Assembly: GCF_900660495.1 (NCBI RefSeq)
Contig: NZ_LR214950.1
Coordinates: forward strand, 992,001 to 1,056,000
From: Mycoplasmopsis gallinacea
Lineage (GTDB): Bacteria; Bacillota_I; Bacilli_A; Mycoplasmatales; Metamycoplasmataceae
DNA: 64,000 nt
Reading direction: 5' to 3'
The notes under the pieces are model-generated. The model did not search any database. It was not told the DNA's origin and saw nothing but the letters and a program-made list of their open reading frames with translations. Within the stretch, counting starts at the first letter, position 1, and each line of letters opens with the position of its first letter. Position numbers and translations under genes: made by a program. Below, one piece after another: positions 24,754 through 34,986 of the stretch.

Positions 24754-24755
24754 AA

Positions 24756-24790
24756 ATAAAATGTAGAGCGATAAGCTTTACATTTTTTAT
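24756..24790 (+). terminator. Terminator after the two-TM protein
   Basis: Stem AAATGTA.AGC / GCT.TACATTT with a 5-base loop and a T run. Confidence 0.8.
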
Positions 24791-24882
24791 TTGATTTTTA
24801 AGGTTAAACTAGCTTATAAAATTTATGACAATTAATGTGTAAATATTTCCGTAATTTAGAGCAATATACCTACACTCTCAAC

Positions 24883-24910
24883 AAAAAAAAAAAAAAAAGA
24901 ATTATATAAT
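24883..24910 (+). promoter_or_regulatory. A16 tract and TATAAT box: candidate phase-variable promoter
   Basis: Sixteen consecutive A (24883-24898) lie just upstream of TATAAT at 24905-24910, i.e. in the spacer where -35/-10 distance is set. In the vlp genes of M. hyorhinis a poly-A tract in the same place switches transcription through slippage. The ATG at 24918 is 7 bases past the -10, fitting a leaderless transcript. Confidence 0.55.
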
Positions 24911-24917
24911 GAAAAAT

Positions 24918-26678
24918 ATGGATAAAAAAATAATAAGAAGATTGAGAAATATTTCACTACTTACAATCAGCTCTCTTTCTGCATTTGGAGCTTTTTCATG
25001 TGGTGATTGTAGTGCAAACAGCGAAATAAAATACAATTATGATAGCATGAAAAATTCACAAGTACTTTCACTTGATGTAGCAAGAACTTTAAAAGCAACT
25101 GAAGATATGCCTTACTATGAATTTTTTAAAGACACACTTGAATCAGTACAAAATGATTATCCAAGTGTTTTTCTTGCCAGAAATGCTTCGCAGGTATTTA
25201 TTACCAGCTTTATGCAGCTTTTAACTCAGTTAAATTTAACTAAAAAAGGCTTAGATAAATACAATGATGCAATTTATCTAATTGACGAAAAAGTCTTTGA
25301 TTATGCAAATACAAACAATTCAAGATTCAATTTTGATTACTTATTTAACAAATTTGGTGATGTTTTTGGAAAAAATAAAACTTTAAATCTTGAAAATGGT
25401 GAAATTGGAATTTTAGGTAACACAAAATTTGTTTCAAGCAGCAACAATGCTTATAGCATTTTTCCTAGAACTCTTAACGAACTTGTTAGATACTTAGCTC
25501 CATATTTATCCCAAGGAGTTAAATTATTTGATTTTTATATTCCGGATATTTCATTTGTTGGTATGAATGATGAAGTAAGAAGTTGAATTATTAAGCACGC
25601 TAACAAAATTACACTTTTAAGTGATGGTAATGCTCAACCGTATAAATTTATTCGTGACAATTACATAAAATGAGCTAAAAATCAGAAAGTTCATTACACT
25701 AAAGAGCAGCTTCTTGATTATTGAAACAAACATAAAGCTAGCCCTGGTGTTCAGATAGATATTAATTATCATTTCTTTTACACTTTAGATGAAAAAATTA
25801 AGATTTTCAACCTAAATAATTCATATATTGAACCTTTTAATGAGGAATTAAGAAATCGTGGTCTTGATTGAGCTCAATTAAAAATCCACCAATACCCTTT
25901 AAATCCAAACACAATTAATGAATATTTAAACTTGCAAAATAATAATATTGTTGAGGATTACTTAAAATTAAATAACCTTTATCAAAAATCTTTCTTAGAT
26001 TTTGTAATTCAAGGAAAAGAAGTTTATGACCCTAATAAAAAGAATTTAATTTTTATGGGTTCATCACTTTTTAGAAAAAATGAAAAAACTGGCGAGTGAA
26101 GATTTGCAACTCAAGAATATGCTCTTAATGAAATTAAGTCATTTTTTGCAAAAATAGAAGAACTTTATCCAGTATCTGAATACAATTATTTTTTCAAATT
26201 GCACCCAGTGTATGACCAAAATGAATCAAAAGAATATATTAATTTCTTACTTGGTGATTTATCAAATAAAGCAATTCTTTTAAATTCAAGCATAGCTTGA
26301 GAGAATATGCTTACAGTTGATTATGAGCAAATTAAAAATAATAAATCAATTTTATTTACTGAAAATGGAGAATCAAAAACTCACCTTTATGGTATTCAAG
26401 GAACTACAACTGTTATTCTTTCAACAATAACTTTCTTAAAAGAAGCTCTAAAATGAAATGATGAACAGGTGAAAAGTTTTGTGGATATTAAAAACTTCCC
26501 ACTTTCTAACACTTTTGATATTGTTAAGCGTGATATTCATTATGCTACACCTGATGAAGCAAAAAAAGCAAACACTAAACAGATGAATAGTGTCTATGAA
26601 TTTTTTGTTGCATCAGGTTCATTCCCAGCTCCTAAAGAATGAATTGATATGAGAGAATTTTTAACTAGAACCAAATAA
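24918..26678 (+). CDS. Lipoprotein resembling GT80 family alpha-2,3-sialyltransferases, 586 aa
   Basis: Signal with lipobox GAFSC (Cys28), as in some Photobacterium GT80 enzymes. By eye the protein follows the GT80 order: LLSDGN with D236 (family YDDGS, general base), INYHFFYTLDEKIKI (ANYHFLRKDYL), GLDWAQLKI (QWDGF), NLIFMGSSLF...QEYALNEI (FIFTGTT.W....YYAKQQI), YFFKLHPVY with H429 (YFKGHP, CMP-binding general acid), SSIAWENML (ANISFEVLM), then GIQGTTTVIL with Thr496-498 where the family has GVASSLYF. So Asp and HP are kept, while the Ser-Ser pair is Thr. It would transfer sialic acid from CMP-sialic acid, or a related sugar, outside the cell, a place where donors are not obvious. The start at 24918 is preferred over 24909, which lies in the -10 box. 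No CMP-sialate synthetase is in the window. Confidence 0.65.
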
Positions 26679-26710
26679 TTCTTATTTATGTATATAAATA
26701 AAATAAGTTA

Positions 26711-26763
26711 AAACACACAGCAATAATTGTGAATTTCATTCCAATTTTGCTGTGTGTTTTTAT
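26711..26763 (+). terminator. Terminator of the GT80-like gene
   Basis: Long stem AAACACACAGCAA / TTGCTGTGTGTTT (13 bp) with a partly paired loop and a following T run. Confidence 0.85.
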
Positions 26764-26897
26764 TATTAATAATAAGGGTTATTTTTTAGGAAAATTAAGC
26801 AATTTTAAGCCTCCAGAAAGTTGATTTTTTTGTATGGAAAATTTCCACATTTGAAAAAAAATAAATTTTATTTATTAATAAGGCATCTTTTATATTG

Positions 26898-26929
26898 TAA
26901 AATTTTGGTAGAGAGTGGGAGGAAGTGGT
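26898..26929 (+). promoter_or_regulatory. mraZ promoter with three MraZ-box-like repeats
   Basis: A TAAAAT -10 candidate (26898-26903) is followed by TTGGT (26905), GTGGG (26915) and GTGGT (26925), each 10 bases apart. MraZ is known to bind tandem TGGG-type repeats with 5-base spacers upstream of its own gene. The last two boxes also overlap the GGAGG ribosome site of mraZ, so binding would block both steps. Confidence 0.55.
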
Positions 26930-27355
26930 ATGTTTGGTAGACACAATAGAAATCTTGACGATAAATACCGTGTTGTATTGCCATCACCATTTAAAGAAGA
27001 ATTAGGCGAAAAATTTTATTTAACAATCGGTTTAGATAAAAACGTCGAAATCAGAAGTCAAGATGTGTTTAATCAATACATTAACATTTTAAATGGTAAA
27101 TCTGAATTTGACAAAAACGTCAGAATTTTAAAAAGATTTATTTTGGGGAATACTTTCGAAATCGAACTTGATAAGCAAGGTAGAATTTCATTACCAAAAC
27201 ACATTATTGACTCGTTAGCTCTCAAAAAAGAAGTTGTCTTTATCGGGACAGGTTCAATAGTTGAACTTTGATCAAAAGAAGTTCTTGAAGAACACGAATC
27301 TTCAATCTCAAATGATGAATTATCTAATATAGCACAATTGCTATCTCAACAATAA
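26930..27355 (+). CDS. mraZ: Transcriptional regulator MraZ
   Basis: 141 aa, two AbrB-like swapped-hairpin repeats: MFGRHNRNLDDKYRVVLPSPF and the second half LDKQGRISLPKHI, each with the D.KGR..LP pattern. It forms a ring that binds DNA repeats and controls the division cluster; in M. gallisepticum it acts as an activator, in E. coli as a repressor. The ATG at 26930 follows GGGAGG; a GTG at 26915 would add MGGSG and is less likely. It starts the mraZ-rsmH-ftsZ cluster. Confidence 0.93.
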
Positions 27356-27369
27356 GGGGTAATTAATTT

Positions 27370-28272
27370 ATGAAAAATGAACATTACTCCGTTTTACTTA
27401 ATGAATCCATTGATGCATTAAATATAAAACCAGATGGAATTTACGTGGATCTTACCTTAGGAATGGGTGGACACTCAGAGCAAATTTTAAAAAGATTAAC
27501 AACGGGTAAACTTTATGCTTTTGATAAAGATGAATTCGCTTTGGAACAAGCAGGAATAAGATTATCAAAAGTCTCAGATAGATATGAGCTAATTAAAAGT
27601 GATTTCAAAGAAATAAAATCAGAATTAGCGAAAAGAAATATATACCAAGTTGACGGAATAATTGCTGATTTAGGAATTTCATCACCACAAGTTGATAATT
27701 CAGAAAGAGGATTTAGCTACAATAAAGACGCACGATTAGATATGCGAATGGATCAAACGCAAGAATTTTCAGCATATGAAGTTGTAAATGGTTACGAATT
27801 AACCCAATTGGAAAAAATCCTAATTAATTACGCTGATGTAAAGCTCGCTTACCGAGTTGCGAAAGCCATTTGTGATTCACGACCAATTGAAACTACAATG
27901 GAACTAGTTGAAATTATTAAAAGTTGTTACCCAGCAAAAATGCTACGTGCCAAAAATCCAGCTAAAGCAGTTTTTCAAGCTATAAGAATCGAAGTAAACA
28001 ATGAACTTGAATCATTAAAACAAATGCTTAATGATGCATTGAGTCTTCTCAAAACTCAAGCTACACTAGCAATCATTACGTTTCATTCTATCGAGGATAA
28101 AATTGTTAAAAACTTTTATGCCAATATTTCTCGTAATGATATTCCTTCAAAGATGCCTATCATGATACAAGATAAGTACTTTATTAAACAAATAAAGCCT
28201 TCAAAGGTTGAATTAGAAGAAAACAAACGTTCACGTAGTGCTAAATTACGCATCGTTCGAAGATTATTTTAG
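27370..28272 (+). CDS. rsmH: 16S rRNA (cytosine-1402-N4) methyltransferase
   Basis: 300 aa, normal length for RsmH/MraW. Starts with HYSVLLNESIDAL and the SAM site VDLTLGMGGHSEQIL; later DGIIADLGISSPQVD, RGFSY..DARLDMRMD, FQAIRIEVNNEL and ITFHSIEDKIVKNF, all family signatures. It methylates C1402 in the decoding centre of 16S rRNA. It is 14 bases behind mraZ, so in the same operon. Confidence 0.95.
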   Translation: MKNEHYSVLLNESIDALNIKPDGIYVDLTLGMGGHSEQILKRLTTGKLYAFDKDEFALEQAGIRLSKVSDRYELIKSDFKEIKSELAKRNIYQVDGIIADLGISSPQVDNSERGFSYNKDARLDMRMDQTQEFSAYEVVNGYELTQLEKILINYADVKLAYRVAKAICDSRPIETTMELVEIIKSCYPAKMLRAKNPAKAVFQAIRIEVNNELESLKQMLNDALSLLKTQATLAIITFHSIEDKIVKNFYANISRNDIPSKMPIMIQDKYFIKQIKPSKVELEENKRSRSAKLRIVRRLF

Positions 28273-28409
28273 TTAAAAAGCGCATTTAATTATTTTAACT
28301 AGTAGAACAAATAACACATAAAAATATAGGTTTTTTAAAATAAACAATAAAAATAAGTAACGAAATCAAGTAATGAAAATAAACCAAAAATTAGGGAAGG
28401 GAGTAAAAT

Positions 28410-29885
28410 ATGAATTTCGAAAATCGTTCATTTGATAGACAATCAAATAATATGAACAATAAAATGAAAAATTTCAACAAAGTTGATGCAAATAAATTAT
28501 CACTTAAAGTAATCGGTGTAGGTGGTGGAGGTAACAACGCTGTTGGAATGACAATTAATGAAAACTTCCCTAATGTAGAATTTTTAGTTGCAAATACTGA
28601 CTTTGGAGCCTTACATAAAGTTAACTGTAATAATAAAATTCATCTTGGTAAAGATAAAAGAGGATTAGGTGCGGGAAGTAACCCAGAAGTTGGGAGAAAT
28701 GCAGCACTTGAATCTCTTGAAGATATCACAACAAAGCTAGATAAAGCTGATGTTATTATAATTGCAGCTAGTCTTGGAGGTGGAACCGGAACAGGTGCAT
28801 CACCAGTTATTGCGGATGCTGCAAGAAAACTTGGAGCTTTAACAATTGCTGTTGTTACAACACCTTTTATTTACGAAGGTACAAGAAAAATGAGAGTAGC
28901 AAAAGCTGGTCTTAATGAACTTAAAGAAAAAGTAGATGCTTATATCGTTGTTTCAAACGAAAAACTTATTGAAAAATTCTCATCAGTACCTGCTGAAGAC
29001 CTTTTCAAAATGGCCAATGTTTCACTTAAAAACATTATTTTAGCTATTAATGATGCTCTTTATAATACAGGTACAATTAACATTGACTTTGCTGATGTAA
29101 AAAGAATTTTATCTAACGGTGGATTAACAGCTGTTGGTATTGGAAAAGGTAACGGAACAGATCGTGCTAAAAAAGCTGTAGATAAAGCTTTCGAACAATG
29201 TTTATATGAAAACGATATTACTAATGCAAATAGAGTTTTAATTAACATTACCCATGATTCAAAAACCACACAAGCAGAAATTCGTGATGCGGTTAACCGT
29301 GTTTATGAAAAATTTGGAACCGACCCAAAAGCGGAAAACAACCCATTTGAATGTATTGTTGGTCAACAAAAAGTTGAAACACAAGATAAAACCGAATTAT
29401 TTAAAGTTTCAATTATTGCTACAGCAACATCAAGCGAAAACGTTGCCAAAGACCCATATTCTTTGTCAGTAAGCTCACAAAATAATTATCAAAGTCCAAG
29501 CCCAATTTATATCGACGTTAATGAACAACCAGATACAGGAGAGTTCATTCTTGAAGAAGAAAGCGTTGATGTTGAAGGAAAATTAGAACAATCTCTTAAA
29601 CACCTTGATCAATTTACAGATGGTGATGACGATGATGATTTTACAGAAGAATTTAGCGAAGAAGAACAAGGATTTGTCGGATATTCAAGTCAAGACGAAG
29701 ATGTCATTAGTTTTCCAGAGGAAGAAAATCTTGTTCAAGGACCTGAAATTGAAAGCGATTTATCAGAAACCAAAGAAATTAACGGAATCTTAAATGTGGA
29801 TGATGATTCCCAAGATAAATGAGACAAACCAGAAAAATTTGATGAAGAAAATGATGATGAAGATTGATTTAACAATAATTATTAA
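28410..29885 (+). CDS. ftsZ: Cell division protein FtsZ
   Basis: 491 aa. Tubulin-like GTPase that builds the division ring. Residues about 33-330 hold the core: KVIGVGGGGNNAV, NTDFGAL, the GGGTGTGASP loop, and the T7 loop NIDFADV. After about residue 345 comes a long acidic tail (EEEQ, DGDDDDDF, DDEDWFNNNY) instead of the conserved C-terminal peptide seen in walled bacteria. The ATG at 28410 follows GGGAAGGGAG. A gap of 137 bases separates it from rsmH and holds no gene; ftsA is missing at its usual place. Confidence 0.96.
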
Positions 29886-29960
29886 TAATTCGATGTCTTA
29901 GAAGAATATAATAACCAAAGTTAAATTAATCAAACTCAAAAGAAGTATTTAACTAATTTT

Positions 29961-29985
29961 TAGCAAGCCTAGCTTGCTTTTTTTA
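29961..29985 (+). terminator. Terminator of the mraZ-ftsZ cluster
   Basis: Perfect stem AGCAAGC / GCTTGCT with a 3-base loop and seven T. Confidence 0.85.
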
Positions 29986-30131
29986 TACAAAAATTAATAA
30001 AACAATTTAAAATAAATTAATAAAGCTATACCATTCAAAAATTTGCTATTTTCTAGCTTTATCAACCTTGTTATTTTATATATTAATTTAAATTAATATA
30101 TAATTGAAATAATATTATTAAGGAGTAATAA

Positions 30132-30602
30132 ATGAAAACAAGAACCCAATCGAGAATTGAAGTTATTAATGTGATTTATCAACATGAACTTTTAGAAAGA
30201 AGTTTAAATATTGAGCAAATTTTTGAAAATCACTCAGAATTAGACCAGTGTCAAATTCAACTTTTACAAAAAATTGCTAATAATTATCAATTTTTAAAAT
30301 CAACTTTAATTAAGCTTTTCAATACAAACTGACAATGAGAAAGAGTAAGTCCTCTTGTAAGAGCGATTTTAATTAATGCAGCAGCTGAAATGTTCTCAAT
30401 TCAACCTAAAATCGTGATTAATGAAGCTGTTAATATTACTAAGTTATTTTTAGGAAATGACAAAGATGAACCTAATTCAAAAGCTGCCAAGCTTTACAAA
30501 TTCGTTAATGCTATTCTCGAAAATTACTACAAACTTTTAGTTAAATTAGAAGTTGATGCAATTAAAATGGATCAAGCTGAAAATGAAGAAATTCACAAGT
30601 AA
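30132..30602 (+). CDS. nusB: Transcription antitermination factor NusB
   Basis: 156 aa, all helical. The C-terminal half has the family pattern: NWQWERVSPLVRAILINAAAEM, then KIVINEAVNITKLF and YKFVNAILENY. NusB binds boxA RNA with NusE in rRNA antitermination. The ATG at 30132 follows AAGGAGTAATA. It ends with an extra charged tail (KMDQAENEEIHK). It begins the chain of overlapping genes that runs to 36732. Confidence 0.9.
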
Positions 30603-31071
30603 AATTACAAGCCGGATTGCAACTGCCCTTAGACGTTTTAAATACAAAATTTATTTTTTGATGTGAAAAAGAAAGATTATTTATTGTCTTAACATCTTTA
30701 AATCATTTGGTGTTATTGATTTTGATTTTAAAGACAACATTAATGATTTTTTCTCAAAAAATAAATGACCATCAATTAACGAATTTGTGATCGATTTTAG
30801 AAAAACGTTCATAATTATCAAGGAAGATCAATATTTAAGCCTTGTAGATAATTTTTTATTTTATGTTTTTTACGAGCTTACTTATCGTGCTTTTAAAAAA
30901 CAAATTAAATTACCATTTTTTAAAATGCAGCCATATAGCAATAAAACTCAAAATGTTATTCCTACAAATAATTTAAAAAGATCTTATTATTACAATTTTT
31001 TAGATCAAATTCGAACTTATCCATTTTTTGATAATCAAAAAATTATATTAATTTTAAGAAAGATAAAATAA
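30583..31071 (+). CDS. Hypothetical protein, 162 aa
   Basis: The frame opens at the ATG at 30583, overlapping the nusB end by 20 bases, and reads through two TGA-Trp codons to the TAA at 31069. Basic N-terminus (MKKFTSKITSRIATALRRF), then a Phe/Tyr/Ile/Lys-rich domain with a hydrophobic stretch near residues 85-105 (YLSLVDNFLFYVFYELTY) that may be buried or membrane-facing. sufS begins two bases after. No family recognised. The tight packing supports a real gene. Confidence 0.75.
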
Positions 31072-31073
31072 AG

Positions 31074-32234
31074 ATGATTGACAATACTAAAATTCGTAAA
31101 AGCTTTCCGGTTGCAAATCAAATCACTTATTTTGATAGTGCAGCACTAGTTTTAAAACCGCAAGTTGCTATTGATGCAATGACTAATTTTTATCAAAATA
31201 TCAGCATTTCTTCAAGAACTGCTGATACATCAAGGGGTAATTTAGTTAATCAAACAATCATTAAGGTAAGAAAAATGGTAGCTAATTTACTTGATGGACA
31301 AACCGAAGAGATTATTTTTACTAGTGGAACAACTGAGTCAATTAACCTTTTTTGCTATATGTACCAAGAGCAAGTTGGCAAAGGCGATGTGATTTTAGTT
31401 AGTGCTTATAATCACTCTTCAAATATTATCCCATGGCTTGAACTTGGAAAAAGAAGCGGGACACAAATTATTATTTCTGAAAATTTAATTGATGATTATG
31501 ACAAGTATAAGCCTAAATTAGTCTCAATTAGCCATGAAACCAATAATTTTAATATCGATTATGATTTAGATTTATTAGTAAGTAAAACTAAGCAAGATGG
31601 AGTTATTTTATTTTGTGATGCTGCTCAATCGATTTCACATCAAAAAGTATCTTTAGAAGTTTTTGATGTGATCGTTTTTAGCACAAACAAGTTTTATGGA
31701 CCTACTGGAATGGGTGTTTTAGCGGTTAAATCAAACTTGCTTAAAAACCTAAAACCTGCTAAATTCGGGGGAGGATCAGTTAGCGCAATCCAAAAAAATG
31801 GAATTTGAATTGCTCGTAATGGAGCTAACTTCTTTGAGCCAGGAACTCCTGATATTGCTGGATTTTTTATGTTTGAAAAATCTTTAGAATTCTTTAATTC
31901 AGTAGGATATGAGCAAACTCAAGTAATTTTAACTGATTTAAGCAACTACTTGCATAAGAAATTATCTGAACTTAAAAATGTAGCACTTTTTTCTAAACCA
32001 GGTGATTTTATTGCTTTAATTAACGTTAAAGATGTTAATGCACAAGATGTAGCTACATATCTTGGAACTAAAGAAATATACACAATTGCAGGTATTTTCT
32101 GTGCTCCGTATTTAAGAAATATCAAAGATTCTTATTCATATTTAAGAATTTCTTTAGGTATTTATAATAATTATGAAGATATTGATAAATTAGTTGAAGC
32201 AATCGCAAATGGAGGTGATTTTTATGCGTTTTAA
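31074..32234 (+). CDS. sufS: Cysteine desulfurase (SufS type)
   Basis: 386 aa. PLP enzyme taking sulfur from cysteine for Fe-S cluster and thiolation work. FTSGTTESIN (phosphate loop), DAAQSISH (PLP Asp) and STNKFYGPTGMG (Schiff-base Lys) are all present; the active-site Cys is in IAGIFCAPYLRN near the C-terminus. The protein is slightly shorter than the 405-aa family norm. Overlaps sufU by 11 bases, so the transfer pair is made together. Confidence 0.9.
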
Positions 32235-32625
32235 TCCAAACGATGCCCGTGAAATTATTATGTCAAATTACAAAAAAGCTAAAGAACACAAAAATGTGTT
32301 TCACTTTGTAAGTGAAACATGTAGTGATGACATTTTTCTTTATGCTAAATTTGAAAACGATGTTTTAGTTGATTATGATTATACAGCTAAAGGGTGCTCT
32401 GTGTTTCTCTCAGCAACTGAGATATTTTTAAACCTTGTAAAAAATAAAACAAGAAGCCAAATTAAAGAGCTTTATGCACTTTTTGATCAATTTATTAATC
32501 AAGAAAACCTTACAGAAGAGCAAGTGACATCTCTTGGAGATTTATGAGTTTTCTTTAACGTAAAAACTCATTTAAATAGAGTTGCTTGTGCTTTATTAAC
32601 ACCAAAAAACCTTGAAAAACTTTAG
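32224..32625 (+). CDS. sufU: Fe-S scaffold or sulfur acceptor SufU/IscU-like
   Basis: 133 aa. The ATG at 32224 follows GGAGGTGA within the end of sufS. The three conserved cysteines are in ETCSDD, AKGCSVF and RVACALL, the pattern that binds zinc in SufU and accepts sulfur from SufS. The family's G after D in the first motif is not kept. Length is normal. Confidence 0.88.
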
Positions 32626-33880
32626 TAATAAACCAGTCATTTTTCATATTGATTTTGACTCATATTTTGTAAGTGCTGTAAGAGTTTTAAAGCCATTTTT
32701 AAATGACAAACCAGTTGCCATTGCTTATAATCGTCCTAATGCTATTTCGGTGTCAGTAAGCTATGAATTAAAAGCTTTAGGTGTTAAAACAACTGATAAA
32801 GTTGTTGATATTAAAAAGAAAGTTCCAAATGTAGTAGTTGAAGAGCCAAGGTTTGATTTTTTTAACACTTTGTCAAACAAAATTTTTAACTACCTTGGAG
32901 ATAAATATTCTGAAAAATTGCTTGTAGCTTCAATTGATGAATGTTACCTTGAAGTTTCTCATTTAGTTTCAAATGAGCAGCAAGCAAAAGAACTTGCTTT
33001 CAAAATTCAATCTCAAATTATGAAACTTTTTAAAATTCCAATCACTATTGGAATTTCGCATAGCAAGTTCTTTGCAAAAATGACTACAAACATTTCTAAA
33101 CCTTTTGGAATTGGCTATACAGACGAAAATAACTACAAAGACCAGTTTTTTAATCTTCCAATTAAAGAGTATCATGGAATAGGAAAAGCTAGCGTGATTA
33201 AGCTTAAAAAGTTAGGGATTGAAAAAATTGGTGATTTGATGAACTTTTCTAAAGAAAGCCTGGAGCTTAAAAATATTTTCGGAATTAACATAATTAAAAT
33301 CTTTGAAAATTTAGATCCAAAGATAACAGATACAATTAGCAATGACTTTGAAGAAGAAAAAAGTATTGGTAAAGAAATAACTTTTGAAAAATATGATAAA
33401 ACAAACATTATTGAAATTCGTAAGCACTTACAAAATATTAGTTTAAATATTGCAAATCGTTTAAAAAGCAAGCTCCTTATTAGTAGTGTAATTGTCTTAG
33501 TAGTTCGCTTAAGAGATTCAAATAAATGAAAAACCAAGCAAATAAAATTAGGTTTTTATATTGATAGTGATGATAAAATTTTCCAAATAGCTTGAAATTT
33601 ATATACTGAAAATTTTGAAGGAACAAAAATTATAGGAATTGGAATTAGAGTTACTGGACTTATCAGTGTTTTTGATTTAGAAGAAAACCTTAATTTATTT
33701 GACAAAAATAGCACGCTTAAAAAAACTAACCAATCAAGCAATGTTTCATCTTTAATAAACCAAATTAATCGTAAATTAGGTAATAAAAAATTAATGACTG
33801 CAAAAGAATTGCAACTTCAAAATGATAGTGATAGCGAAAATAATAAATTCTCACATAGTGGAAGAATTTTTAGAAAGTAG
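32612..33880 (+). CDS. dinB: Y-family DNA polymerase (DinB/ImpB type)
   Basis: 422 aa. Error-prone polymerase for translesion synthesis. Catalytic motifs: FHIDFDSYFVSAV (first metal Asp, steric-gate region) and ASIDECYLEV (the DE pair); then TIGISHSKFFAKMTTNISKP and the HhH GIGKASVIKLKKLG. The little-finger domain follows; the end is a basic tail. The start used is TTG at 32612, inside sufU, since the next ATG would remove the metal-binding Asp. Two TGA-Trp codons near residue 306 and 326. Confidence 0.88.
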
Positions 33881-33885
33881 GAAAT

Positions 33886-34986
33886 ATGAAAATAGGACTT
33901 TTTGGAGGAAGCTTTAACCCGATTCATAAAGGGCACATTAAAATAGCTCGTTATGCAATGAAAAAGCTTGGATTAGATAAAATGATTTTTATCCCAACGT
34001 CAATTTCGCCTTTTAAACAAAAGGGCAAATCAGTTTCAGGTCAAGATAAAATCAATATGATTAATTTAATATTAGAACCAGGGATGGAAGTGAGTGATTT
34101 TGAAGTTAAAAAAGGTGGGGTGAGCTATACTTTTGAAACCATTAGATACTTTAAAAATCTTTATAAAGATGATCAACTTTACTTTTTAATAGGTAGTGAT
34201 AATTTACCTAAATTACACAAATGAGAGCATATTGATGAAATTGTTGCTAACGTAAATATGGTGGTATTTAAAAGAAGCAAGAAGTTTAACAAACTCAATG
34301 CTAAAAAATACAAATTGCAAATTTTAGATAATCCAATTTTTGAATATTCTTCAACCCATTACAAAAAAGGATACTTAAATATGGTTGAAGATCAGGTTCA
34401 AACATACATTCAATCTAAAGGTCTTTACATTGAAGAAATTATTCATAATTCTCTTTCAGCTTTAAGAGCAAAGCACAGCTTATATTGCGCTGATTTTGCT
34501 GCTAATTTAGCTAAAACAATCAATTTAAGTGCTAAAGATGCTTACCTTGCTGGAATTATGCACGATGTTGCTAAAGAATGAAGTGAAGAAGCTTCTAGAG
34601 ATTTTATTAATGCTTACGCTCCTGAATATAATGGAATTGCTTCTCATAAGCTTCATCAAATTTGCGGATATTTGTGGGCTAAAGAGTATTATTTACTAGA
34701 AAACGAAGCTATTTTACACGCTATTAAAGTCCATACTACAATGGATGATGAAACTGAAAATGAACTTTCTAACTTAGATAAAGTGCTTTTTATTGCGGAT
34801 AAAATTTGTCATGGAAGAAAAGCTCCCGGGATTCAAAAAATTAGAGAACTTGTGTTTAAAGATTTTGAAGCTGGTTTTAAAGAAGTAGTAAAATTAACTT
34901 ATGATTTTAACATTCAAAAAGGTGTAGTATTTGACAAGCGAGCTAAACAAATTTACGATAAATACTTAGGAATAGAGGATAAATAA
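33886..34986 (+). CDS. nadD: NadD-YqeK fusion: nicotinate-nucleotide adenylyltransferase with HD phosphohydrolase
   Basis: 366 aa in one frame. Residues 1-185 are NadD: GLFGGSFNPIHKGH (nucleotide binding) and SSTHYKKG near 170 (family ISST.IR). It adenylates nicotinate mononucleotide in NAD synthesis. Residues about 190-366 are YqeK: ALRAKHSLYCADFAANLA, AGIMHDVAKEW (the HD metal pair) and DKVLFIADKI; YqeK proteins hydrolyse Ap4A. The genes are separate neighbours in most Firmicutes; here they are fused, as in several mycoplasmas. ATG 5 bases after dinB. Confidence 0.9.

Noticed and set aside
24909-24917. ATG at 24909 as start of the GT80-like lipoprotein
   Set aside because: It overlaps the TATAAT box; the next ATG at 24918 gives a normal lipoprotein signal and fits a leaderless start.
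28273-28409. Possible small gene between rsmH and ftsZ
   Set aside because: Only very short frames that run out of frame into ftsZ; better seen as leader sequence.
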